This document shows, one piece after another, positions 1 to 7,547 of a DNA stretch of 60,287 nucleotides. Under the pieces are notes generated by a model. It worked only from the letters and a program-made list of their open reading frames with translations, ran no database searches and was not told the origin of the DNA. Positions within the stretch are counted from its first letter, which is position 1; each line of letters begins with the position of its first letter. The translations under genes and the position numbers were made by a program. Location: positions 1 through 60,287 of the forward strand of contig CAIYUC010000138.1 in NCBI GenBank assembly GCA_903929315.1. Direction: 5' to 3'. The stretch comes from an uncultured Bacteroidales bacterium (GTDB lineage Bacteria; Bacteroidota; Bacteroidia; Bacteroidales; FEN-979).

Positions 1-90
1 AATTAAGTTATTGACAATCATTTGTTTATAACTACATAAAAAATGACAATTGTTGAAAATTATTATAAATCAAATTAACTAATCACGGCT

Positions 91-106
91 CTCCGACTTT
101 TCGGAG
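91..106. repeat. short perfect hairpin
   Basis: CTCCGA and TCGGAG arms flank a CTTT loop in the first 200 bases, which otherwise hold only AT-rich sequence and the tandem repeat that follows. It lies downstream of the cvpA stop on the minus strand, so it could act as a weak terminator, but no U-tract follows it. Confidence 0.4.
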
Positions 107-149
107 TGGACTCAAGATTTAAGGTTCAATTTAATGCGTAATAACAATT

Positions 150-204
150 GAATAGCCACCGAATAACTATCGAATAACCACCGAATAACCACCGAATAAC
201 CTCA
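150..204. repeat. 11-bp tandem repeat, five units
   Basis: Five consecutive 11-base units of the form GAATAACCACC occupy 150-160, 161-171, 172-182, 183-193 and 194-204, with one to three substitutions in three of them. The last unit runs into the TGA stop codon of the cvpA gene (202-204 on the minus strand). There are no spacers, so this is not a CRISPR. Confidence 0.85.
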
Positions 205-729
205 AATAGCCCTGAACTCAGACTTCATATTTATCTCCGGGAACCTTATCTCCACCCCAAAGATCTTCATCAACCCGGGAAAGATCATCGCGACAGGCTT
301 ATAGAATATCGACTCCTCCTTTGATTTCCGGGGGATCAGTTTTTCCATTGGATCGCAGCTTTGAATGATGAACAATATGATACTGGCGTATAATATCCCT
401 TTTAATAATCCGAAGATCGCTCCGAAAAGACGGTTGAAAAACCCCATCCCAACCAGTTCTACGAGTTTTTCCAATCCTTTTGCCAAAAGCATGATCAGGA
501 TCACAACAATCAAAAAAGTCACGATGAAAGAGAGGATTGGCAACCATGTCCGGGAAGGATGAACATGCTGGACCAGGATATCGCTGATATAATTCGAAAA
601 ATGAACGGCACAATAAATACCGGCGATCAATGCCACCAGCGAAGCCAGGCTGATAATGAATCCTTTCCGGATACCGTTAACAAGCAGAAGGGCAATAAAA
701 CAAAGCAGGATAATGTCAAGAACATTCAT
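202..729 (-). CDS. cvpA: CvpA family membrane protein
   Basis: A 175-residue integral membrane protein with four predicted helices (about residues 5-22, 26-47, 62-84 and 100-124) and a short polar C-terminus. This is the layout of the CvpA/colicin V production family, whose biochemical role is poorly defined but tied to envelope stress and purine-linked phenotypes in proteobacteria. It is the last gene of a minus-strand run: mlaE, then mlaF overlapping it by 4 bases, then cvpA after a 3-base gap. An envelope function shared with the transporter is an inference from this context. The stop codon lies inside a tandem repeat. Confidence 0.85.
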   Translation of the reverse strand: MNVLDIILLCFIALLLVNGIRKGFIISLASLVALIAGIYCAVHFSNYISDILVQHVHPSRTWLPILSFIVTFLIVVILIMLLAKGLEKLVELVGMGFFNRLFGAIFGLLKGILYASIILFIIQSCDPMEKLIPRKSKEESIFYKPVAMIFPGLMKIFGVEIRFPEINMKSEFRAI

Positions 730-732
730 GGA

Positions 733-1479
733 TTACTTCTTCAGCCGTGAAGTCAGTTCCGTTCCAAATACAAAATCATTCAGTTCCCTGTTGTCAGTTT
801 GAAGGATCTCATCCTTGCTGCCGGTCCACCATAATTTACCTTTAAAGATAAAGGCCACATTATCACCGATGCTGAGGACCGAGTTCATATCATGGGTATT
901 TACAATGGTAGTGATCTGGTATTCCTGGGTGATCTCCTTTATGAGGATATCGATAACGCCTGAAGTCTGGGGATCAAGTCCGGAATTAGGTTCATCGCAG
1001 AACAGGTATTTGGGGTTCATGGCAATGGCCCGGGCAATGGCTACCCTCTTGCGCATACCGCCGCTCAACTCCGGCGTCATAAGCTTATTTACATCCTCAA
1101 GGTTGACCCTTTTAAGCACAAAATTTACCCGTTCCAATTTTTCTTCGAAGGTTTTATTTGTAAACATATTTAACGGGAACATCACATTTTGCTCGACATT
1201 CATTGAGTCAAACAAAGCGCTACCCTGAAATAACATCCCGATCTCCTGACGGATCGTCTTACGCTGTTCGAAATTCATTCTCGTGAAATCCCGTTCATCG
1301 TATAGAATTTCTCCTGTATCCACTTCTATCAACCCTACGAGGGCTTTCATAAATACTGTTTTCCCTGATCCGCTCTGACCAATGACAAGGTTTGTCTGCC
1401 CTTTTTCAAAGTGATGGGAGACATCGATCAGCACATGACGGTCGCCAAAATATTTATTTAGATTCTTAGCTTCGATCAT
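733..1479 (-). CDS. mlaF: ABC transporter ATP-binding protein, MlaF-like (phospholipid/organic solvent transport)
   Basis: A 248-residue ABC ATPase. Walker A is GQSGSGKT at 34-41, the Q-loop glutamine is Q85, the signature LSGGMRKR spans 138-145, Walker B ends in CDEP with catalytic E163, and the switch histidine is H196. LSGGMRKR and the overall length are typical of the MlaF/Ttg2A subfamily, which drives lipid movement across the envelope with an MlaE permease. The ATG start lies inside the end of mlaE (4-base overlap), indicating translational coupling. No MlaD (MCE) gene is visible in the window, although one is expected somewhere. Confidence 0.9.
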   Translation of the reverse strand: MIEAKNLNKYFGDRHVLIDVSHHFEKGQTNLVIGQSGSGKTVFMKALVGLIEVDTGEILYDERDFTRMNFEQRKTIRQEIGMLFQGSALFDSMNVEQNVMFPLNMFTNKTFEEKLERVNFVLKRVNLEDVNKLMTPELSGGMRKRVAIARAIAMNPKYLFCDEPNSGLDPQTSGVIDILIKEITQEYQITTIVNTHDMNSVLSIGDNVAFIFKGKLWWTGSKDEILQTDNRELNDFVFGTELTSRLKK

Positions 1480-2216
1480 GTTAGTAATATTTGTGTCAGA
1501 ACCAGGTTAAAAAGAATGATCAGGATACTGCTGTATACGACCGCTTTTGTGCTTGCCTGGCCGACCTCCAAGGCTCCGCCTTCAGTTTCATAACCGAAAA
1601 AACCGGAAACGGTTGAAATAATGTAGGCGAAAACGACCGTCTTAGCCAGTGCATAAAAAATAGTGTATCCTTCAAAATCAACACGGAGGCCGGAAACATA
1701 ATCATGTGTCGTGACCAGTCCCGTAAGCACCATGGCCAGCCAGCCTCCGAGAATACCCATCCACATGCTGATAATGATCAGGATCGGATTGATCAATAAA
1801 GCAGCCACCATTTTAGGGAAGATCAGGTAATTGGCTGAATTTACGCCCATGATCTCAAAGGCATCAATCTGCTCTGTAACGCGCATAGTTCCGATCTCCG
1901 AAGCAATCCTGGAACCAACTTTCCCTGCCAGGATCAGGCTTATAACGGTAGGTGAAAACTCAAGAATGACAGACTGGCGGACCGTAAACCCCACCATGGA
2001 TAATGGAATCAATGGGCTATCAATATTATAGGCAGTCTGGATCGCAACAACCGCTCCCATGAATATGGAAATAAAGACCACAATTCCAAGAGAATCTATT
2101 CCGAGACTCTGGAATTCGGTAAATAACTGCTGCCGGAAGATCTTCCTTTTCTGAGGACGCGTGAATACCCGTCTCATCAGCATCACATATTTTCCGATAG
2201 CATAAAACAAGTTCAT
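1476..2216 (-). CDS. mlaE: MlaE-family ABC transporter permease
   Basis: A 246-residue permease of the MlaE/TrgB family. It has five or six hydrophobic segments and the family-typical stretches VGSRIASEIGTMRVTEQIDA (about residues 100-119) and PKMVAALLINP. It would form the inner-membrane part of a lipid transporter with the ATPase encoded immediately downstream. It is the first gene of the operon; the roughly 120 bases to the divergent lipoprotein gene should hold its promoter. The start is the ATG at 2216, which fits family length. Confidence 0.9.
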   Translation of the reverse strand: MNLFYAIGKYVMLMRRVFTRPQKRKIFRQQLFTEFQSLGIDSLGIVVFISIFMGAVVAIQTAYNIDSPLIPLSMVGFTVRQSVILEFSPTVISLILAGKVGSRIASEIGTMRVTEQIDAFEIMGVNSANYLIFPKMVAALLINPILIIISMWMGILGGWLAMVLTGLVTTHDYVSGLRVDFEGYTIFYALAKTVVFAYIISTVSGFFGYETEGGALEVGQASTKAVVYSSILIILFNLVLTQILLT

Positions 2217-2339
2217 ACCCGAATATTTTTGCTAAAATAATAACAATAATGGTTGATCTGTAGTTTTTCTGATATTTGTCGAAAGCCTTTTGAAAGGACG
2301 CTCTTTTTATATAGTTATTATTTCTGCTATCTTTGACAT

Positions 2340-2543
2340 ATGATTTCTAAACCTTTAGTTGTCAAGATTAATAGTAAACATACAGCATTTCTTTTGCTCT
2401 TCCTGCTGTCTGGATTGTTGGCAGCCTGTGCTTCCTCAAACCATATGAACCAAAAACCGCAACGTAATAAAAAATGCGATTGTCCTAAATGGAGTTTAAA
2501 CAAAAAATCAGAAAAAACAGGACGGCTGATTTACGCCCTCTGA
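2340..2543 (+). CDS. small predicted lipoprotein upstream of SprT
   Basis: A 67-residue protein with an N-terminal hydrophobic segment and the lipobox LLAAC (C30). The mature part is only about 38 residues, lysine-rich, with the motif KCDCPKWS. I have seen similar small CDCP lipoproteins next to SprT genes in Bacteroidota, but the function is unknown. Its 3' end overlaps the SprT reading frame by 55 bases in another frame. A perfect TAnnTTTG box (TATCTTTG, 2328-2335) ends only 4 bases before the ATG. Either the message is nearly leaderless, the start is misplaced, or the box is fortuitous. Confidence 0.6.
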   Translation: MISKPLVVKINSKHTAFLLLFLLSGLLAACASSNHMNQKPQRNKKCDCPKWSLNKKSEKTGRLIYAL

Positions 2544-3187
2544 CAAACGATATATTCCGTTCTTTTATTCCTGATCAATCAGTTGAATATATTCTGCATT
2601 GGTTTCTTGAAAACAAAGTACGGTTACGCATTTCCTTAAACAGGTCATCGAAATCAGGTGATTACAGGCCGTCCCGGCAACACCTGCCACCGAGAATTTC
2701 CATAAATAATAATTTAAACCCTTATGATTTTCTGATTACCCTGGTGCATGAAATGGCGCATCATGCCGTTTGGTGTGCATTTGTCGTGTCAAATCATGAG
2801 CCGTTTCCACGAATGCGTCGCCATTTTCATCCCAAACCCCATGGTCAGGAATGGCAACATCTCTTCCGGCAATTAATGATACCTTTGATGAATACATCTG
2901 TTTTTCCACCGGATGTCCTTTATATGGTTGAGAATTATTTCAGGAATCTCCGCGTTTCAGCAAAATTCGGCCAAAACCTTACCAGAGTGCTGAAAAAATA
3001 TGATAAACCCGATGGAAAAGAATTTGTTGAAAATCTTCCATATGATTCTCTATTCCGGTTGCCTGACGGAAGATTATTTCGCAGAAAAGAGAAGCTGAGG
3101 AAAAGATTCCGTTGCATCTGCATGAACAATGACCGTATATATCTCTTCAGTCCACTCGCACAAGTTTATCATGATAAGAAGCGATAG
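2489..3187 (+). CDS. SprT-like zinc metallopeptidase domain protein
   Basis: A 232-residue protein with the zinc-metalloprotease motif HEMAHH (H87-H92) and a probable third ligand in HGQEW (H118), as in SprT/Spartan-like proteins. A Bacteroidota hallmark is the short spacing and the basic C-terminal half, with no obvious Cys4 zinc ribbon. In eukaryotes the family cleaves DNA-protein crosslinks; in bacteria its substrates are unclear. The first 17 residues overlap the lipoprotein gene, and homologues I recall begin near LTNDIF, so a non-ATG start near 2539 is possible. Confidence 0.75.
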   Translation: MEFKQKIRKNRTADLRPLTNDIFRSFIPDQSVEYILHWFLENKVRLRISLNRSSKSGDYRPSRQHLPPRISINNNLNPYDFLITLVHEMAHHAVWCAFVVSNHEPFPRMRRHFHPKPHGQEWQHLFRQLMIPLMNTSVFPPDVLYMVENYFRNLRVSAKFGQNLTRVLKKYDKPDGKEFVENLPYDSLFRLPDGRLFRRKEKLRKRFRCICMNNDRIYLFSPLAQVYHDKKR

Positions 3188-3227
3188 GAAATTATAATTT
3201 TGAAAACAAATCTCAAATTTATATTTA

Positions 3228-4325
3228 ATGAAAAAATCAGAGCATTATTACTGCATGATCATGGCTGGTGGCCTTGGAACACGGTTCTGGCCGATGAGCC
3301 GTACGACCCATCCTAAGCAATTCATAGATATTCTAGGAACAGGAGAAACACTTCTCCAGCAGACCTTCAACCGTTTTTCCAGATTAATTAAAAAAGAAAA
3401 CATCCTGATCGTTACGAATGAGATTTATCAAGACCTTATTAAAAAACAAATCCACGGGATCAAAGATGAGCAGATCCTTTGTGAGCCTTCACGAAGAAAT
3501 ACCGCTCCTTGCATTGCTTATGCAAACTATCGTATCCTGGCAAAAGATCCTGAGGCAAAAATCGTTGTAGCGCCTTCTGATCATATCATTCTTAAAGAAG
3601 AACTGTTCCTGAAAAATATCCATACTGCCCTGGAAGCAGCCAGTGAAAATGACTGGCTGCTTACATTGGGGATCCCGCCAAGTCGTCCCGACACAGGATA
3701 CGGTTATATTCAGTTTGTTGAAGGATCGCCATCCCCGATGCATCCGCATCTGAAAAAAGTCAAGACCTTTACCGAAAAACCGAATCTTGAACTTGCCGTT
3801 ACTTTCATACAGTCGGGTGACTTCCTTTGGAACTCCGGTATTTTTATCTGGTCATTGAAAACCATCATGAAAGCTTTTGAAACCCTTTTACCGGAAGTGG
3901 ATGTTCTTTTCAAAAAAGGGACCGAAAAATATGGAACCCCGGAAGAGCTTGATTTCATTAACGAAACTTATACACTTTGTAAAAGTATTTCGATCGATTA
4001 TGGGATCATGGAGAAAGCAAATAATGTATATGTTCTTTCTGCCGATTTCGGCTGGTCCGACCTTGGTACATGGGGATCACTCTATGAGAACCGGCCCAAA
4101 GATGAAAACGGGAATGCAGTGATCGGAAAGAATGTTTTTCTTTATGATTCCTCCAACTGTATTATCAATATGCCTACCGATAAGGTGGTTGTTCTTGAAG
4201 GCCTCAAGGATTATATCGTGGTAGAAGCAGAGAATGTCTTACTGGTATGCCGCAAATCCGACGAACAGCAGATCCGCCAGTATGTGAACGATGTCAGGCT
4301 GGAAAAAGGGGAGAAATACGTTTAA
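3228..4325 (+). CDS. manC: mannose-1-phosphate guanylyltransferase
   Basis: A 365-residue nucleotidyltransferase that makes GDP-mannose from mannose-1-phosphate and GTP for surface glycans. The N-terminal signature MAGGLGTRFWPMSR with the following HPKQF is diagnostic, and FTEKPN and WNSGIFIW mark the sugar-binding region. The length matches the single-domain form without a C-terminal phosphomannose isomerase. It starts 40 bases after the SprT gene and is probably independent of it functionally. Copies of a GTCGGCA-type tandem repeat begin directly behind its stop codon. Confidence 0.93.
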   Translation: MKKSEHYYCMIMAGGLGTRFWPMSRTTHPKQFIDILGTGETLLQQTFNRFSRLIKKENILIVTNEIYQDLIKKQIHGIKDEQILCEPSRRNTAPCIAYANYRILAKDPEAKIVVAPSDHIILKEELFLKNIHTALEAASENDWLLTLGIPPSRPDTGYGYIQFVEGSPSPMHPHLKKVKTFTEKPNLELAVTFIQSGDFLWNSGIFIWSLKTIMKAFETLLPEVDVLFKKGTEKYGTPEELDFINETYTLCKSISIDYGIMEKANNVYVLSADFGWSDLGTWGSLYENRPKDENGNAVIGKNVFLYDSSNCIINMPTDKVVVLEGLKDYIVVEAENVLLVCRKSDEQQIRQYVNDVRLEKGEKYV

Positions 4326-4397
4326 GCCGGAAGTCAGCAGTCGGCAGTCGGCAGTCCATTAAATTATTGTAGTAGCGAAATAGCGAAATAGCAAAAA
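4326..4397. repeat. two abutting dispersed repeats (GTCGGCA and AGCGAAAT families)
   Basis: Positions 4330-4356 hold a GTCRGCA tandem tract; the same family recurs at 23256-23277. Positions 4370-4397 hold tandem AGCGAAAT units; the same family recurs near 26881, 31061 and 36981. Together they separate manC from the methyltransferase remnant and truncate the latter. Confidence 0.8.
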
Positions 4398-4409
4398 ATA
4401 AAAAGCCTT

Positions 4410-4647
4410 GTAATCCCTCCCTGAAAATGAAAAACCCAATTCTGTATATATTGTGGTAGGTTCCACGAATCCAGATTGTTCCAGTTCGCTTTAAAATTCG
4501 CTGACATTCAGTTAGCCAGGATAAAAGGAACTGATCATAATGTTCAAAGGAATCAAACTTATCCCACTGGTCCTTTACACTACCCCTTTCCCCTCCCCAA
4601 TTCAGGGAGGGGAATAATTGCAACATAACCCCGTTTGCTATAAACAT
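4410..4647 (-). pseudogene. remnant of a DpnA-type adenine-specific DNA methyltransferase
   Basis: The minus strand encodes about 65 residues resembling the region after the catalytic motif of type II N6-adenine methyltransferases: WDKFDSFEHYDQF, then SWLTECQRILKRTGTIWI, then GTYHNIYRIG. A full enzyme has about 250-300 residues and a DPPY motif, which is absent here. Homology stops where the AGCGAAAT repeat begins. Near its start, a G-rich palindromic repeat (about 4573-4615) replaces the expected sequence, encoding LFPSLNWGGERG. No restriction gene is nearby. I read it as a decayed restriction-modification or orphan methylase gene. Confidence 0.6.
4573..4615. repeat. GC-rich palindromic repeat (CCCTCCC/GGGAGGG family)
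   Basis: The sequence contains CCCCTCCCC followed by AATTC and AGGGAGGGG, forming a hairpin. It matches the style of the elements at 16724, 17513, 17647 and 27645. Here it interrupts the methyltransferase remnant without breaking its frame. Confidence 0.65.
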
Positions 4648-4701
4648 GTGATCCTTACAGGATCAGTGATTCTATTCTGATATCTGTTTCCTGAAAGCTG
4701 A

Positions 4702-5412
4702 TCATTGTTCATTGATCACTCCTCCTTCAAGCAACGCTTTCTTTAACTCTTCCAATTCCCATGCATCTCTTAAATGGTACTGTCCGATGCGGGTACGGCA
4801 TAATGCAGTAATATGAGCTCCGCAATTCAGGGCTTTTCCGAAATCCCTCGCCAGGGCGCGAATGTATGTGCCCTTGCTGCATACGATCCTGAAGTCCACA
4901 TGCGGCATACGAATACCGGTAACTTCAAATGCAGAGACGGAGATCACTTTTGGCTTAATGATGACTTTCTGGTCCCTGCGGGCGTATTCATAAGCTCTTT
5001 TTCCATCGATCTTAACCGCTGAATAAACCGGTGGTAATTGTTCATATGTCCCGGTTAAGGAGATTGAAACCGAATGGATAGCTTCTTCAGTGATATGATC
5101 ACAGGGGAACGAAAAATCGATTTCTGTTTCGAGGTCAAAAGAGGGCGTTGTTGCCCCTAAAGTGATGGTTCCTGTGTACTCCTTATCCAGGTCTTTGAAT
5201 TGTTCGATCTGTTTGGTAAATCTTCCTGTACAAAGGATCAGCAAGCCTGTGGCAAGAGGATCCAATGTCCCGGTATGCCCGATTTTCATTTTTTTTATGC
5301 CTAAACGGCTATGGAGAAAACCACGAAGGTTGTTTACCACATCAAAAGATGTCCAGCGAAAGGGTTTGTCGATGAGGAATATTTCTCCCTGTTCAAAATT
5401 GAAGTTCATCAC
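4702..5412 (-). CDS. truB: tRNA pseudouridine(55) synthase
   Basis: A 236-residue TruB that makes pseudouridine 55 in the T-arm of tRNAs. Motif HTGTLDPLATG carries the catalytic D51, and IDKPFRWTSFDVV opens the fold. YEQLPPVYSAVKIDGKRAYE and the CSKGTYIRALARD motif complete the family signatures. It is the last gene of ftsX-DUF3098-uppP-truB and overlaps uppP by 4 bases. The final codons (VINEQ and the stop) lie in a GATCAATGAACAATGA repeat of the type found near 55970, so the natural C-terminus may have been replaced. Confidence 0.93.
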   Translation of the reverse strand: MMNFNFEQGEIFLIDKPFRWTSFDVVNNLRGFLHSRLGIKKMKIGHTGTLDPLATGLLILCTGRFTKQIEQFKDLDKEYTGTITLGATTPSFDLETEIDFSFPCDHITEEAIHSVSISLTGTYEQLPPVYSAVKIDGKRAYEYARRDQKVIIKPKVISVSAFEVTGIRMPHVDFRIVCSKGTYIRALARDFGKALNCGAHITALCRTRIGQYHLRDAWELEELKKALLEGGVINEQ

Positions 5413-6215
5413 GGGATGGCTAATTTCCCTCCAAAGATAATCAATAGAAGGATAGCCAGGCCGACGACAATGCGGTAATATCCGAACGGTTTAAAGCCAA
5501 ATTTTATGAGAAATGCAATAAAAGCTTTGATGGCAAAGATGGCAACGACAAATGCAATAATATTACCCAGAGAGAGCAACCAGATGTTATGATGCGTCAA
5601 CAAAGCAGGATTATCTTTATATGTATCCCAAAGACTTTTTGCAAAAGCGCCGGCCAGGGTCGGAACTGCAAGAAAAAATGAAAATTCAGCGGCCAATTTA
5701 CGCGTCAGCTTCTGTTGCATTCCACCTATAATTGTTGCAGCGCTCCGGCTAAACCCCGGAAAAACGATGGCAAGAATCTGGAATATTCCGATTATCAATG
5801 ATTTTTTGTAGGTGATTTTTTCTTCTTCTTCAATAACAGGATTTTTGAACCAGTTATCTATGAAAAGCAGTAAAATACCGCCCAGGAACATCACAATTGC
5901 AATAAATAACGGACTTTCAAGCACCTCGTCAATATGTTTTTTCAGAAGAACACCTACAATGGCGGCAGGAATGAATGCAACTACCAGTTTCAGGTAGAAC
6001 TTGAATTTCTTAAAATCGAAAAACTTGCGCCAATAAATGAAAAGAACAGAAATAATAGCTCCAAATTGAATATTTTCAATAAAAAGTTTGGTAAAGGCGT
6101 CTTTTTCTATTCCAAATAGGGCTGAAACCAAAGCCATATGTCCTGTTGATGAAATAGGCAGGAACTCAGTAATCCCTTCAACGATTGAAATGACGATTAC
6201 TTCGAACAGCGTCAT
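5409..6215 (-). CDS. uppP: undecaprenyl-diphosphatase (BacA family)
   Basis: A 268-residue multi-pass membrane enzyme that recycles undecaprenyl pyrophosphate to the monophosphate carrier used for peptidoglycan and surface polymers. The conserved first motif EGITEFLPISSTGHM (about 13-27) and the second motif PGFSRSAATIIGG are both intact. It has about eight membrane segments, as expected. It follows the DUF3098 gene with a 1-base gap and overlaps truB by 4 bases, so the three are almost certainly co-translated. Confidence 0.94.
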   Translation of the reverse strand: MTLFEVIVISIVEGITEFLPISSTGHMALVSALFGIEKDAFTKLFIENIQFGAIISVLFIYWRKFFDFKKFKFYLKLVVAFIPAAIVGVLLKKHIDEVLESPLFIAIVMFLGGILLLFIDNWFKNPVIEEEEKITYKKSLIIGIFQILAIVFPGFSRSAATIIGGMQQKLTRKLAAEFSFFLAVPTLAGAFAKSLWDTYKDNPALLTHHNIWLLSLGNIIAFVVAIFAIKAFIAFLIKFGFKPFGYYRIVVGLAILLLIIFGGKLAIP

Positions 6216-6216
6216 C

Positions 6217-6540
6217 TCAATCTTTGGGTTTCTTCATGATGGCGACGATCTCGATCACATATCCTGCGATGATGAGTAAAGGAGCTAAGGTGAGCCGCTG
6301 GAAATCGAATATTGCAGGATTGAATACGTTGGGATCTTTCGACCCTCCGCCGATCATCAGGATAAAACCAAGGATTATGCAAGCAAGCCCGATAAACATA
6401 ATCTTGTAATTTGTTTTGTTAAAAGCAAAATCACCTGTTTTCTGGACGGCAGGTTGCTTGACTGTAACAGGAGTTACCGGGGGTCTTACTGCCTGAGGCT
6501 GTGGCTTGGCAGGAGGATTGGTTTTTTTATACTTTGCCAT
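6217..6540 (-). CDS. DUF3098 membrane protein
   Basis: A 107-residue protein with a proline- and lysine-rich N-terminus (residues 1-35) followed by two transmembrane helices (about 46-66 and 84-102) around a short loop with GGGSKDPNVFNP. This is the pattern of DUF3098, a Bacteroidota-specific family found between ftsX and uppP. Its function is unknown; conserved placement suggests a role in cell division or wall synthesis, which is inference only. Confidence 0.85.
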   Translation of the reverse strand: MAKYKKTNPPAKPQPQAVRPPVTPVTVKQPAVQKTGDFAFNKTNYKIMFIGLACIILGFILMIGGGSKDPNVFNPAIFDFQRLTLAPLLIIAGYVIEIVAIMKKPKD

Positions 6541-6587
6541 TGTGTGAAATTCAAATAAGGCTCAAAAATACTGATTTTTTCTGAAAT

Positions 6588-7466
6588 TCAAGTGTACAAA
6601 CTGTCGGTTTTCATCCGTAAGAATTTCCTTACTGCAAAATAAGTTGAAAACCAGGAGATCAAAATGCCCAGAAGAAGAAGAGAAGTGATCAGAATAACAT
6701 ACATTGCCAGGTTCTCTACCTGCAATAATTCAGGGACCTCCTGCAGGGCAAAATAGACCACTAACATCAGCAGACCTATGGCAAGGATGGAACTGATAAT
6801 TCCATTTACAATTCCCCTGATGATAAATGGTTTTTGAATAAAGCCTTTTGTCGCGCCCACCAGTTGCATGCTCCGGAGGATGAACCTTCTTGAATAAACA
6901 GAAAGCCGTATCGTATTATTGATGAGGGCAATTGAGATGATCAAAAGAGCGAGACTGAAGCCCAGCAGGACAAAACTTATCCTTTCAATGTTCTGATTGA
7001 CCATCTCCACCAAAGATTTCTGGTAAAAAACCTCCTTGACCTCCGGGTTTGACAATAATTTCTTTTCAATCTGTGTCACACTTTCCAGGGTCGCATAATC
7101 GGCCTTCAACCGGAGATCAATAGTGGGTAAAAGAGGATTATACCCCAAAAACCCGATGAAATCTTCGCCTAACTCCTTTTTCAACTCTACAGCCGCTCTG
7201 TCTTTCGGTATATATTCCGTGGATTTAACATAAGGCTGGGCATCCAGTTTTTTTTGCAATTCAAGTATTCCTCCTTCTTTGATGTTCTCCTTGATCATGA
7301 TCGAAAAGCCGATATTTTCCTTTACATAATTTGAAAGGTTTTTTGCGTGTAAGATCAGCAACCCGAGAAGACCCATCATAAATAAAACTAATGTAATACT
7401 GATAACAGTCGTGATATAGGACGTGTGAATTCTCCGCCTGTAATATTTATGTTCTTTTCGTGCCAT
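6588..7466 (-). CDS. ftsX: cell division protein FtsX
   Basis: A 292-residue FtsX-like permease: a basic cytoplasmic N-terminus, TM1 at about 17-40, a periplasmic domain of about 120 residues, then three helices near 165-190, 215-240 and 255-280. With the ATPase FtsE it regulates peptidoglycan hydrolases at the septum. No ftsE is adjacent, which is common in Bacteroidota. It is the first gene of its operon and diverges from leuS across 81 bases that must contain both promoters. Confidence 0.9.
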   Translation of the reverse strand: MARKEHKYYRRRIHTSYITTVISITLVLFMMGLLGLLILHAKNLSNYVKENIGFSIMIKENIKEGGILELQKKLDAQPYVKSTEYIPKDRAAVELKKELGEDFIGFLGYNPLLPTIDLRLKADYATLESVTQIEKKLLSNPEVKEVFYQKSLVEMVNQNIERISFVLLGFSLALLIISIALINNTIRLSVYSRRFILRSMQLVGATKGFIQKPFIIRGIVNGIISSILAIGLLMLVVYFALQEVPELLQVENLAMYVILITSLLLLGILISWFSTYFAVRKFLRMKTDSLYT

Positions 7467-7547
7467 TGTTTGTGAAGAGGTAGCGAAATTAAGAGAAAAT
7501 TTCGATATATTTTCATAATTTCGCAGCTAAACTGGCGAGCTGTCGAT

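Noticed and set aside
150-204. Possible CRISPR-like array
   Set aside because: Units are 11 bases and directly contiguous with no spacers; it is a simple tandem repeat.
4294-4647. A 117-residue minus-strand reading frame as a real gene
   Set aside because: Only the N-terminal two thirds resembles a methyltransferase; the rest is repeat sequence read through, and the catalytic DPPY motif is missing.
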